This document shows positions 1 through 39,800 of a stretch of 64,000 bases of DNA, piece by piece. The notes under the pieces are model-generated. The model ran no database searches and was not told where the DNA came from. It was given only the letters and a program-made list of their open reading frames with translations. The DNA comes from Opisthocomus hoazin (taxonomy: Eukaryota > Chordata > Aves > Opisthocomiformes > Opisthocomidae). How positions within the stretch are numbered: the first letter of the stretch is position 1; each line of letters opens with the position of its first letter. Location of the stretch: positions 12,785,216 to 12,849,215 of the forward strand of contig NC_134433.1 in NCBI RefSeq assembly GCF_030867145.1, written 5' to 3'. The translations under genes were made by a program, and so were the position numbers.

Positions 1-2637
1 AGGAAAGCATACAGCAGTAGGTGACATTTTGTTCAAATACATCCTTTTTGTAGCAGAGCTTGCTTAGTCTTCTTGGATGGCCTAAGCTGAATAAATTCTG
101 TGCACAAGGAGTCATTTTTGGTTTGAAGTTATGGCTCGTTAACCTTTCTAAGTCATGTTCTCCTATACTGTCTTCCTGAATTAACTTGCTACTGCAAGTT
201 AAGCCCTTACTCTTCTGCTTCTCTATTAAGAAACTGATGTACGTACGCATACTTGCATCCCCTTATCATACAGATTTTTCTCTTTAAAAATGGAAGGTAC
301 TTGCCAAATCTCATAACTCTCCATTGCTTGTTGGCTGGCATGTGTGGTTTTAGTTGAAGCAAATAGGTCTTGGCGCTATTCTTCATACCTTTCATGCCAA
401 GGTTTACAACATGAGACGCTTCAGTTTTCTGATGTGATTGTGTTCAATGTAGGAGATTGTTTCAGGGTGCGTTAGAAGCCTATTACAAATACACAGACTT
501 CAGATTACAGTAAACATCCTAAAAAAATTTGAACTGGCACTTGAATTGTCATAGTTACTCTGTACAATGACAGAATAGTGGTATATAATTTCTTGATGGA
601 CTTTTCTGTGGCATAGGGGCTGGTCTAATTACTCTAACTTTATTTAACATGTTTGCATCCTTTTACAATTAAAGGCTAGACTGAGAAGACTAGTCTGTGA
701 GCTTTGAGCTGTTTTCAGAGTTAAATCCTAACCAATGAAATGATGGCTGCCTAGAGCATCCCTGTGACTTGCTTTATTCTCAAGATTTGCCAGTTGGTCT
801 ACAGGCGTTTGCTATTCCTTTCTTACTCTGATAATACTCCACAAACCTTGTTACCTGGATAACTAGACAGAACTCTTGCATAGTGGCCTGTTTAATTCTT
901 GAAAGTGTAATGGATTGCATTGAGTGGGTTGGTATCTTGAGGTAGAAAGCTATCCTTCCTCCATACTTCACTAGAAGCAGGACTCCTTTAGCTTTTGTGT
1001 TTTAGTATAACTAAAGTGCAGATGCTGTCACCTGTTGATTTGTTGTTTATGCTTTATTAAGCCATAGAAGCAAAAATTGAGGGTAGAACTTAAAGTTAGT
1101 CAGCAAAACACTGTCTCCCTTAGAGCTCAGTGATTTTTATCCAGTCTGCCTTTCCTCCTTATTGGATTAAATGGAGAATAGAATTGAAATGTCTTTTTCT
1201 CTAGCCATCTGCCTCTGAAGGCTCCCTTGCCACATAAGGAGCTTGAATGAATTAGGAAAGAAATAGCCAATGTCTGCTTAAAGACAGCACCTCCTTAAGC
1301 TCTGCCAAAAATAGAAACATGACTCATTCTTATTCTCCTATTTATTGACACCCTTTAGTCACTTGCATTTTGTCGACTGTGATGCTGAAAGGGAAAGAAA
1401 AAGACTCTGACTTCTATTTTTAGCTCAACAGAAGTTGTTCAACCTCATAGGCACTTTCTGGATGGAGTCCTCCAGCCTTCTGGTTTTGTGTTCGGGTAGC
1501 TATTGGTGTCTACTGTACTTAAAGTAGGGAAGAAAAGTGGTAATACCTCAGAACCTGTAGATCAGAATGCATTTCTTAAGCGGCTAGAATTTCAGGAAAG
1601 TAAGGTATAAATACTCTCTTTTTACATGACTAGACTTTGTTGTTTAATTGCAGCTTTCCTAACTAAAACTAGGTAATTACACTCGAAATCTACCTGAGAG
1701 CTACCAGGTAAGTATAGTGTCAGTGCTAAACAATGTCAGCCAGATCTGTAAAATGCATGGCTAGAAGCAACAGTTCTACTGTATGATTACATTTGCTGTT
1801 TAACAAAGCTGCGGACTTCCCTGTACTAATTCCTGTAAGTCCAGCACCTAATCTTGACTTCAAAATTTTTCAATGGAGTAACTTAGTGATCCTTTCTGTT
1901 AAAATATGAGCCTTATTTCTATTTTGAGTTTGTCTGTCTTCATTCCAGCCACTGAATTTTGGTATTCTTGTGTCTGCTAGGGTGAAGCACTTAACAGTTT
2001 TATTCCCCATATAGCTGCTTATGGATTGTGATTGAGGGTTTACTTGTTCAGTAAGTGGCTTTGTTGATAAGCTGTAAGAGTTGAGTTTTTGAAGTTTTTC
2101 ATTATGAAGTAATTTTCAGATAGAATTTTTATAGCTCTTACCTGAACCCTGTACAGTTATTTGTTTTCACTTGTGGCATTTTAACTGGTAATAGTTACTC
2201 CAGAAGTGGTCACGAAAAGTAAAAACATCAAGTGTAAAATAACATCTTTCTCTTTGGTTACTTTCCTCACTATACACTGAGGACCACAGTAGCCCGTTGG
2301 CCCCTGTGCTGTATTGAAAGCCCATCTTCAGGTAATTATCGATGATTACTCACGAGTCTCATCAAACTGCTTTTTTCTATGCTAATCCTCCATCCTGTGT
2401 GAGGATGGGGAATGGGGATGATATGGTTAACAGTGCAGAAAAGTTTTATTGACTCAATGATTTAATGTTTGACAGGCACTCCAAGAAAAGAACGTGAACA
2501 TTCTGATGAGTGGTCCATGTTCTGGGCGTTACAATAAAAGATGTGCTTTATTGGATTTGTCTTACTACGTATGAAGAGCTTTAATCTCTGCTTGCAATTC
2601 CTGTTGCCACTGACTTTGATGTGGTTTCTGATTGCAG
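1..2637 (+). other. SPECC1: SPECC1 intron (upstream of first visible exon)
   Basis: AT-rich sequence with no long open frame and no exon I can support. It runs to the acceptor ATTGCAG at 2631-2637. By frame and homology the coiled-coil exons of SPECC1 lie upstream of this window, so this is taken as intron. No recognisable repeat element was seen. Confidence 0.7.
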
Positions 2638-28795
<26,158 letters not shown>

Positions 28796-28959
28796 GATAC
28801 AGAGCAAGAGGTGGACAGAAGTGGGGTAGAGAACAAAGAATGCTACAGATGCACTTGATCACTTTAAAAATCCGCTTGCTCCTCTTCTACAACCAACCGA
28901 AGCTCTTAGTTCGAAAGAAAGCTCTTCCATAATTTTGATTACATCTGGGACTGCAACCA

Positions 28960-28965
28960 AATAAA
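28960..28965 (+). terminator. SPECC1: Proximal poly(A) signal AATAAA
   Basis: A canonical hexamer 165 bases after the SPECC1 stop codon. The downstream GU-rich element is weak (ATTGTCCATC), so use is uncertain. Confidence 0.35.
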
Positions 28966-31900
28966 TATCCATTGTCCATCTATACCAGACAAATTTGTCT
29001 GCAATTTTACTCACACGTGGAAATTGCAAAGCATTTTTGAACACGCGTGGGATATTTCTGAAGAGGATCCCTTGTGCTAAACATTGTTTGCCTCAAACCA
29101 GACTCCACCAACAGAAGACCTGCTACAAAATGAAGTTCTAAATCAGTGTGGACTATGCTGGCACTCAAGGGAGGCTGGGAGATGAATATTAATACAAAAG
29201 CTCACAAAAATGCTCGTCTTGCCAAAACATGCTTAACTCATCCCAAATACATGTTGTTTTCTTGCCTCCATATATTTTCTAAAACATCATGACAGATGCA
29301 CCAGAGTGTGTAGAACCTTAACCTGAGTTATTCTCATGCAGCTGACCCAAGAAGTATACTAGTTTGCTTGTCATAGCTTAACAAGCAGGATAATAGCAGG
29401 ATCATTTGTAACTCAGAAACTACGCTCTGTTCCATCACCAGTTAGCGAAAAAACTCTAAAAGACCCTGTTAGGTGCTGGGACTTCATTTCAGATCAAACA
29501 GAAGCAATCTCCTTGAGGAAAAATAGCTTTATTACTACATCTTCATTACTTGATTACTACAGGAAGCCAGAGCTCAGTTTCCTAGCTGACTGTACAGGCA
29601 CAGTTGTCATAGGAATATTGCAAATGCAATTTACTGGCCTTAGTTTGCAAGGTGCCAGTAGCAGATGATGACCCTCTAAGCAATACAGTGACATCTCAGT
29701 AGTTCATATTTTTGTGGATTGAGTGGAGCAACTTCTTTCTTCTGTGTTGATCCTGTGTAGTCAGCACAGACACAGAATTGCTGTGTAGAGACATGAATCT
29801 TGAGATAGCCTGTGCCCTGTCCAAGAAAATGTAGTCCATAGGGCACTGTTACATGCTAGGAAGTGATGTTACCCTGGAAAGGAACACACTAATATATTAG
29901 TACCAATGGAAGTTGCAACTTTACTCCACAAGTTACAAAGAATGTTAACTGGAACCTCTCTGTGTGTCATGGAAGTCATTAAGGCGCCAGAGGATAGCTT
30001 TCCAGCTCAATAATACTGCTAGTCAAATGTCTGAAAGATACTGTATAATTTCTGTTATACGATTTCTCTTATTTCACCTCATTAAGTTAAATTTTCTGTT
30101 TGTCTCCCAGGATAACAGGATCAAACAGGCTGCTTAATTTGTTCTAGGAGCAGATCTTGGAGAGCATGCTTTGTACAGGACCTCATAGAAGGCTGCCTAG
30201 CTGCTTTAGGTTGTGCTGGTAGAAGAAAGTTGTTGTTTAGTTAGCATGTTTAACCCTGTGACCAGACTTGATGCTTTGTGAATGTTAATCATAGTGAGCT
30301 AGGAATCATTTCTGTCTTACAAAAAATAATAGCGTGTGCTCACTGCTCTTAACTCCTGAAAAAAGGCTTGTGAAATAGAAACAAGCGATTTCACAGAAGA
30401 AAGTTGGTTTCAGGTTTTCCGGGGCTTTGCAGGTGGCTGATCTCAGCCTCTGGCTTCCCCACAGTGCTTTGTTGTTTGGTTTTTTAATACTATTTAATTA
30501 ATAAACAACCTGTTTCAGACTTGGGTTTTCTCACAGCAAAATACAGGGTTAAGGGATAGATAACAGTGGCCGTATTGAACGGAAGTTGGAGGAAGGCAGT
30601 GTATGCCTAGTTCACAGGAGGAGAAAAGCATCACTTGCTCTTAGTTTTAGTCTGCCATCTATTCTAATCCACCAACCCCAGGAAAGTCTAATTCCAGTCG
30701 GAGCCTGTGTGACAGTGGCACGCACTTACGGTGCCCTTGCGCTCTGTGTGTCATCCTATACTGTGAGAAAGCAGTTGTAAATGCTGGCCAGAGTTATTTC
30801 TTTGCAAGAGTGCTTTCTAGATTGTATTAACTCTCCAGTATTTTTCAGCATACAGTCTGCCATCCCTAGAGAACATAGGATGAGTTGCTCTCAGTGTTCT
30901 CAGATACAAGTCTCATGTTATATGGTAAGACGGAAGAGGAAAATAGCTGCTAAGCAGAGTTCACTTAGGAAGGCAGTCACGCAGCAGAGCTCCAGTGCCT
31001 TGTGGATGCAGCAGGCTCTTTTCCCTTGAGGTGTCCATTGGCAGAGATCCCAATTCTCTCCAACGGGCTGCAGTTCAAAGCGGAGTGAAGTCAACACAGA
31101 AAATTCCATATTCCTCAGTGGGCTTTGGATCAGGCACTTGCAGGGATGAGAAAAATTGCTCTAATTCCCAGCATCTGGTAAACATTTCAAAGTCAGAGGG
31201 CTCCACTTGATCTAAAAAAGAAAGATACTCTTAACCCTCTGGTCACTGCAAGCATGTGTTCCATGTGACTGTCAGATGTACACAAAATACGTATGTTCTC
31301 TAGTCAGTATCACTTGCTTCAAGCGCTGTTGTGACATTTATTTTAATCCGTTTCTCCAAGACTTATTCTAACCTTACAAACCATTGTTTGATCTACTAGC
31401 TTTTATCAAATTATTTTTGCGAAGCAATGTTTCTGTCATTTCTCTGCAGCTTATTCTCCCATGCCCCCCAGTAGCATGGACCAAACACCACTACTACTCT
31501 GTTCTAGTGGTATATTCTTAAATTTTTTATTTATCTACGAGTTAGAACAAGGAGCTGTCTGTCAGTAGGGAAGAAGATATTCAGTTTTACCACATGCTCA
31601 ATGTTTCCAGTCCTCAAACCTGCAAAACATCTAGTTTTCAAATGTTGGTACTTTGAGAGATGCTCTCTGATGGTATTTTTTGAGATTAAGAATATTGTTT
31701 ATTTGTTCATTTAACTGTTACGATATTGCATATTTTTTCTTCCTTTTGAACCTTGCACAGTTACATTTCTAGACCTGGATTTTCAGAAATTATTGTTGTT
31801 TTTTCATGCTGCCTTAAAACTTGAATATGAATTTAAATTTATCCTACACAAGATGCTGCAGACCAGCCTGATTTTCAGAAAATCTACAGGGCCTTGTAAG

Positions 31901-33771
31901 ACATCTCAAATTTGAACTGCAAAATTAAAGTTCTAGCTGTCTTTAAAGTTAGAGTTTGATAATTAAGTTAAACTAGAGGGTATAAGGATAGTCTTCATAG
32001 AAGTTCTGAGACTCCTCTGAAAACATCCTAAAATGGAACACGTGATGATGTGACATAGATGGTGTAACGCATTGTACCAGTAATAGTTTGCCTAAATTGC
32101 CTAAATCCTTTTTGACTTTCCCTCGTAGGAGTAATGGATCTTTCCCTGATGCAGGCAGAGATCTCTTCACCATGTCGCCATACGCTCCCTAAATGTACAG
32201 TCACTCTTAAACATACCTGCACATGCCTGTTTGTGTGTGTTTGGGTAGTCTGTCTGACTGCAAGAAACCAAATAGCTGTTTTTCGATGAGCACGTGAGGA
32301 GAACGGTTGGGATGGGGATTTCAGTGAAGTTCCATGGAGGGATATCGCATCGTGTCACTGTTGTACTGTAGCTGTTAGAGAGGAAAGGAGATTTAAATGT
32401 GAAAAGTACATAGTCTAGCTCCCGGAATTTCTGGTGAGTGATAGAATGTACGAATTGTTTCATGGCATTGAGAAGTGAGCCCAGAGTCAGCCGTCTAAGA
32501 AGGTTTTGTAGAAAGACTGATGAACTGTTTCTGAAAGTAAGAGATGAAACTGGATGGGGTGAAAGTTCAGCATATGAGGAGAGGGGCATATTGGGGACAT
32601 GCGTGTGCCTTTGTGGACAGCAAAGGACATCAGCTTGAGAGTCCTTACTGACTGTCATCTTGAGTGACATTTCTCCTAAGAGCACAGCTCAGCGTGGATC
32701 TCAGAAGATGAGGAGGTAAGAGAGCATAGAGCTTGCTGCCTTTGCCAGGTTCCCCTTTCTGTGCCTGTGACAGTCACGAAAATGCAAAGGGGACAAAGAT
32801 TTCCCAGTTCTTTCTGTGCTGCAGCAAGGCAGCCGCGCTAAGCAGAATGATTTCTGACTTTCGCACGTTCTCCAGTTTCCTCTGTGACACACATTCTCTC
32901 TGAGTTTTGGCAGGTTTTCCTTTTGTAATTTGAGGTTGGGTTTTACAGGTTTTCTCTATAATATTTCTTGTGTTGTGTGTGCAGCCAGTTATGTGCAAGT
33001 TGTCTGTCCAAAGCAAGTAAGTGCACACTGGCAGAATGATTGCTTCTTCCAGACCTGGAACTCTTAAAAATCTATGTTTTGGCTTCATTGAATTTCCTTT
33101 CCCGCTTGCTTGGCGATGAAAACGTGAGCACTGGCTCGTCTGGTTGTAGTTTGTTTGTACCTCCCTCATCTTCCTGTGCTTGTGGTACCAGGTCTTCCAG
33201 CAGGAAGTATCTGATGGGGCCAGCTGCTTGCCGAGCTGGGCCGTGTGTATCTGATAAAAGGCAGAGTCTGTATGGGATGAGATTATGCATTTTCCTGTCA
33301 GAAGAGGGCTTTTGCCTAAAAAGACTCAGGGCACTGAGCATTAAGACATTTTTAAACCCAGCAATAACTTCTACTATGCTAGACAATATTGGTTTTTACC
33401 AACTCCAGTGCCATTTAGACTCGCTCACCAGTATGGTGTAGAATCAAACTTATAACTGAACTGCAATTAACATTTTTCTCAACTGATGGTCTCTACATTT
33501 TTGACTTATACGTGTGCCAAGTTCCACTGGGCAGTGCTGGACACAATGTTTTTATTGATTATTGGTCCAGGCTCAAGTTTGTCATATGGGATAGTCACTT
33601 CTGACAGTCAAGTACTTCTAGCTTTATTGGGTACAGATGTTACTTCGTAATCTAATTTATACAAAGAGCACATTAGAATGTATATAGTAGGCATTGCCAG
33701 ATTTGGACATGCTAATATTTAAAGATTAACATTATTAAAATGTATGATGCAAAGATCTGTGTAATATTTCT

Positions 33772-33777
33772 AATAAA
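33772..33777 (+). terminator. SPECC1: Distal poly(A) signal AATAAA
   Basis: A canonical hexamer with a strong T/TG-rich downstream element (CTTTTTCTGTTTCTGATGTT). It is the best candidate for the end of a long SPECC1 transcript. Confidence 0.45.
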
Positions 33778-33800
33778 TCTTTTTCTGTTTCTGATGTTTG

Positions 33801-36800
33801 TTGTAATACTTCAAATATCTACATGCAAAACAGATTCTTCTGCAGTCTGCTGGGAAGCAGGACTTCCAGGAGAGTTTTAAAAAGATACTCATGGTTTGCT
33901 GGTTCTGCTACACTGGTAGCAAAGAAAATTTGGTCAGAATCTTCTTTTCATAAATACACCAAGTTCCATTTTTTAAGCAACTTATATGCATTTGGATGCC
34001 TTTCAGCAGGATAAAGGAGTGAAAGAGATGTCTTAGTTTCTGAAACCAGTGTATTGAAGAGACAGTAGGAAATCATCCTAGTGCAAAGGCAAGGAAAGAA
34101 CAGACCAATGTGTCTCTGTGTTAGGAGCTCTTAAATGACTAGAGGATTAAGAAAGTCGTCATCAAGAAGTGGAAGCAAGGACTCATGACTGCAGTGAGTA
34201 TAAAAATAAGTCACCAGTGAGCTAAGAGGCGAGCTGAGTTACAGCTCTTGGAGCACAGGCCACCTGGTAGACAGCGGCAGGGCATTACACACGATGCAGA
34301 GGATGAGCACAGCATGTGCATAGTTCTGGAAAGAGATTCCTCTTCTCTTCTGTGAAACAAACCATAAGAGACTGAAATCCTGGGGCATGCTAGTGACCAG
34401 ACCTGGCACTGTTCTGTTGCCCGCTGCAGAGAGGACTAACAGCTTGTTGATCTGCTGAAAGGAAGCCAGAGCATCCTGACTGAGTTCGCATCTTGCAGAT
34501 CAAACATCACCACCCAGCCAGTGACACTGCTGGGGAAAATGAAGCTTGTGTTGGAATTTCAGGTAGGGCTGAGTTATGGAGGGCAAAAACAAGGACTCCC
34601 TGTGAAAACCAGAATGCCAAGCAATGGCGCTTATGGTGACATTTATTGTAAACGCTCTCCATGGAGTAAAGGAGGGCTTCCTAAATTCTGGAATCCCTGG
34701 ATAGAATTCCTTTTTCCAGCTTGCACAAAGAGGACTGTGGAGCCTTGCCCTTACTGCTGAGGAATTCAGCCCCATCGATGCTGTGCTGCAGCCACTATCC
34801 AATCTATGTACAGAGCTTTCAAAGATGCTGAGATCAAATTCGGAATACTTTTCACAGGGGCTGCTTTTATCTCATGATCGTAGTGGCAATACCAGAACAA
34901 TCAAAATCGCTGAGTCAGCAAAGAAAACAAGAAGATACCAGAAACGGGCATTTAAATCTCTTCAAGCCTCTCAGGTATGTTTGTGTCCAGCTGCATAGAT
35001 GAAACCTTGTGGGAAAAAGTTCCTATTTACGTAATCCAAACTACTTTGCCTTTCCCCACCTAAGTATTGTGTTTCAGCCCTGGGTTTTTAATGCTGGGCT
35101 GATCCTTTCTTGTGGCAATGTCACAGGCAAAGTAATGTTGTTTTGGTGATTTGTCTGATCTAGGTAGCTTTATCTGCTAGACAAAGTATGACCATGTGAA
35201 ATGGCAGCCTAGAGTCCCTAATTTTTTCAAGCTGCCACTGCACTTTATTTTGAAGGTTAACTGTGGCTCGCTTAGAAGGGAGTATTGCAGTATTTGCACC
35301 TCAGTTGTCTTCTGCAAAGCACTCTCGGAACCAGCCCGGTCTTGCTCTCTGGAAATCTCACCATCACCAGGAATGCAGCTCACACTGTGCTTTAGGAATA
35401 AAAAGCAGAACCCTGAATACTTAGGTTTGCTAGTTGTGTGACCTCAGAATAAGGCCATACATGTCTGTCTGTCTGATTTCCAAGTCCTGCATTGATCTGT
35501 TTTCTCTGTCCTTCTGTCTGTCCTTGTGTTTTTTAGCTATAAACTCTTTGGGACAACAGCTGTATTTGCTAGGAGTTTATACAGCCTCCAACCACAAGCT
35601 AGAGTTAATACGCAGTATTATAAAAGAACTAATTAATAATCAGACCAGATTGGTTTTTGTAATGTTTAGTCCCAGTAGGGTGAAATCCTGGTTGTCCAGC
35701 CCTGCTCAGGGAAGCTGTGATCTATCCAGACTCCCCACCTGTGTTTATGACACAAGTAGAAATTATCATGTAACATGAGCAGGTTACAGGTTGGCATTCA
35801 AAGCTGTGTGTGACTGATGACCTCATTTCCATCTTCCCGGGACCCAGCCAGATCCTGGCTGAGACATAAAGTTGGTAATTTCTGTCTGCGTGTTGCAGTA
35901 ACTGCAATAAGTGAGGTTTTTAGGGTTTTTTTCCACTAATTAAACTATTTGGTATGCTTGTAGGATGTTATCCTTCATGTCTGGTAGCACCCAGCAGTTT
36001 TTTTACGGGGATAGACTCTTGAGTCCTGGGATGTGGAAAAGCAAAAATGCTTTCTGCCTTACAGACCAGTGAACAAAGATTGCACACGATGAGTCTCAGT
36101 CCCATGCTCTGCCTAGAGAGAGATGTGAATCTCCTGAGACACTGCTGTCAGTTAATCTGTTCTTTGTATAGCATGGAGATACCAGTGGGGAGCAAGATAC
36201 CTGTTATCGCAGCTACTTCAGTTCATGTTTGCTTTGGTTTCAAACAAATGATCAAACAAGATATCTCTGTTTGTTGGCTCTCAGAAAAACTGTCCCCATA
36301 ATCCTTGCTTGAGCTGTAATTGCTACAAAACACAAAGCCATGCTATTGCAGACTGTGACTCAAAGCTTTGGCCAAACAACCACTCATAAAAAATATTCAC
36401 GTTAAAATGGATCCACTGCGCTGCTGCTTGACTTCTGCAGGTTAGCTAAGCTATGCCAGTGCCTTTGCCCTGGTAAGTACATGCTGGGAAGCCAGCAAAA
36501 ATTAACAGCCCAGCAATCAGGATCTACATTTGGAAAGGATGTAAGACAGTTTTCATTTTTGTCAGAATTTGCTATATTCAGGCATTTGCAACCATTAATG
36601 CCTGTGAATTTCCTTGTTCTCTTTCAGAAAATAGATTCTTCTTAGGAACAACTCATTCCAAAGACCTGCTGTCTCTTACTGCTGGACTTGGTGTTTCCAT
36701 TACTGAAGTAAGCTCTTCGATGCTTCCAGGCTGTGCGGTCTCCATTCTTTCAGAATATACTCCAGATGCTTGGATTTATTTGTTGGGAAAAGCTGGATTC

Positions 36801-39800
36801 TCTGTGGGGATTGTCAGTGAGTAATATATGCAGATATTGTTTGCAAGTGGTTCAGCAAGAGACTGAAAATGAGAGTTGAGGCCAATATTTTCCTAGGATT
36901 ATTTGTGGCTGGTTGTAGGTGGGGTGAGATGACAAGATTCAGGAGTGCTGTGCTGTTTTGTGTGCTTTCATTGCTAAGTGTCTCCTAACGCTCAGAGAAC
37001 ATTGATTGGGGTGGAAAGAATAATTCCCTCCCTGACTGGGGCACGTTCTTCTGGCTGGGATGGGGAGGTTTTTATTTGTTTGTATCACCACAGTGCCTCT
37101 GAAGTGCCTCTGACACAATCATGAACCAAGACTTCTCTGTGAACACACAGGCATGCTCCAAACATGGATTCCACCATTTTAATGCCCTTGTTCAGCTGAA
37201 GCCCCTGGCAGAGGCAGATGAAAGCAGAGTGCCATGACCTGACCTGTATTTGAAGCTGAAGACAACGCAGACAGTGTAGTCTAAAGTTTAAAGCCCCAAA
37301 TGAGCACAAGGAGTCTCACATTCCCAAAACGGTTAGGTACCTTCCACAGGAACCAAGGCAGGTGTGCTAGTCACAAACTTGGTTTCAGCCTATGTGAACC
37401 TGTTTGTGGTTCCATGACATGTGATGAGAAGGAAACTCTTCATTTCAGGAAAAGCTTATTAACGTATTTTTCAGCCTCCCCCCATCTCCGAGCCAATCCT
37501 TACATGTCTCCCCTTAGCCATTAATAATGCTCATTTTACCCAAAATTCTCAGGCTTCTGATACCTGAATAGATGGGGTCTCAGATCATGGTTCTGTTCTA
37601 ACTTCTGAACTACCCTGCTTGTTTGCTTTGAGTGGCCATTCTGACTCCTAGCAGGTCTTCCCAGGGTCACCGGACTTCAAAATCCTCAGAGACATCATGC
37701 TTTCCAGAGACCATCACCATCAGAAATTTTCCTGGAAAGGCAGAAGTTTCTGTTTTGCTGTAGTTCAGAATAGCGATGTTTTCAGTCTGGCTTTTTAAAG
37801 AGCATGTGGCTCAGGAGGAAGGGAGAGGGATGTGAGCTGCAGGAAGCAGTTCCTTCCTGATCCCCATATTGAGCAGCTTCCAGGGTCAGGCAAGCATCTT
37901 GCCTCATCTTCTTGGGTTGTCCAGCTACCAGTGTCACAAGTGTACATAAAATGAAGACTTTGTATCTCTCCTCTTTTTAGGTTGCAATAGCTGTAGTGAG
38001 GTTTGGACAGGAAATCGGTGCAGGTGAGTATTAGTTAAGAAATCATCCTGGTTATCCATGTGCTTGAAAGATATAAGCCATAGTGGAGAAGCATAAGCAA
38101 TACAAGTAGAATAAGAAATCTTCCAGATGGACACGTGATGGGCTGCAAAGGCCAGAACCAGGTGGATGAAGTCTCACAGGTATAGTTTTTGAAACCTACA
38201 GCCATAAACTCTGGACAGTAGGACACTGAAGTAAATGTCCCCCAGAAAAGATGGCAGTCCAATTGTGGGGGCAATCAGTGTTTTTCATTGAGCATAGCAG
38301 GAAGACAACGAAAGCTGTAAAATGCCGGTGTGGGTAACGTTATTCGCATATCTAGAATGTGAACTGCTGTCCCTTACGTACATAGCAATGACTGAGGTTT
38401 TATCCTTACCCACCCATCAAGAGTCTAAGCTGGTTAAAGAGAAAGTAACAAGATTAAGAGAATTAACATGCGAGCAAGTGCTTTTTCTAACCTGCTCCAC
38501 ACAGACAGCTGTACACCTTCTGTGCAAAGCTCCGTTATACTACTTCTCTGGGCTGAAAGAAAGAGTATATAGCAGTTCAAACCCTTGTTCCACCTTGAGG
38601 TGCTGTAATTTCTGTCTCCTCAGACAGCTTGTCCCTTCTCTCTCGCAGTAAGCCACTCCCACCCTCTTCTCCAGCAACGAAGCGAACAAACTCCTCAAGT
38701 CAGTGATTCAGTAGGACACACTCAGCATTCTCCTAACAGGATCAAGTTCCTAGGAAGCAAGACTACCACCGTGACTCTGCTTGGCTTTTTCAGTTATAAA
38801 ATGTGATTTTTCCTTGCCAAAATCAAACCTACAGCCAGGGCAGTTACAGTGAAAGCAGTGAGTGTGGCCTCTTGCTTATTTGTGATGCAGCAACTAGTAT
38901 TCAGCTCAGACAACCCAACAGGTCTGAATAGCAGAGCATTAATAATAATAAATGCATAGCTCAGCCCTTGAGAGCAATTGTACTGCCAAGGCCCTGGAGA
39001 GCTGTTCTGGGAAGGGAGGGTTCAGTCTGAAGCTTGCCAAGGGGCTAGTAGCATTAATAATAAATAATACACCATGGGATGGCGCAGTCCAGGTTCTTTC
39101 CCTTCAGCTGTGGTTAAGACATTGCTTTCCTAGCTGCAGAGCTGGGAGGGTTTCCGATGAAGTCTTGCAAGGGTGGAAACCGCGCTAACCGAGTTCTTGG
39201 GCTTTAACAGTGTTTAGCACTAGGTTTGCATCGCATTTTTGCCAATAGTGATGGAGACTGGACAAAGCAGAAGAGTCTCCTGTCTCTGCGATGGAGCCAT
39301 ACAATAGGGGCTGCAATAATAATATTGGGGTTCAAACAGGTTTTGAGTGCAAATTCAGTATTTGCTGGCAGCTGAGTGTGGAGCCAGAGTGGGACAGGAA
39401 GGCTGGTCCCTACCTCTGCGTCGGCTGGTTTGAATTTTTTGCATGTGTTCTGCAGTTTTCCCTTTGTCACAGGCAAGCTGTGCTTTAACCCCTGTGTGCC
39501 CCACATGGACCTGCCTGTGGCGGGAGGCTAGTGGTTAGAGGTCGAGGATGGTTTCCAGAGCTCTGGCTGGGACCTAAGACACGACAGGCTCATGGCTTCT
39601 CTGGATGCAATAGCTCTCCTCTGGCAGTTGGAGATAGTCATAGTAACAGTAATAGAACCAATATTTGTAAATATCTGTTATCTTGCACAGAGAAAACAGA
39701 CTGAAGGCTTTGAATTAAATCTAGATTTTCTCTAGAATTTGAGCATAATTCTATTTTCAGAGCAGTTGTGTTACGCTAATACAAGTCTTCTCGTCGTACT

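Larger units (their letters stand above)
28796..33800 (+). other. SPECC1: Probable SPECC1 3' UTR with alternative poly(A) sites
   Basis: AT-rich sequence after the stop codon. Canonical AATAAA hexamers lie at 28960-28965, 30500-30505 and 33772-33777. The last is followed within about 20 bases by a TG/T-rich element (TTTTCTGTTTCTGATGTTTG), which makes it the best distal site. This would give a 3' UTR of about 5 kb, long but comparable to that of mammalian SPECC1. The extent is inferred, since transcript data are not visible here. Confidence 0.5.

Noticed and set aside
36047..36301. Cys-rich + strand ORF after a CCTTACAG acceptor-like site
   Set aside because: There is no donor in frame, no known domain, and the length is within chance expectation.
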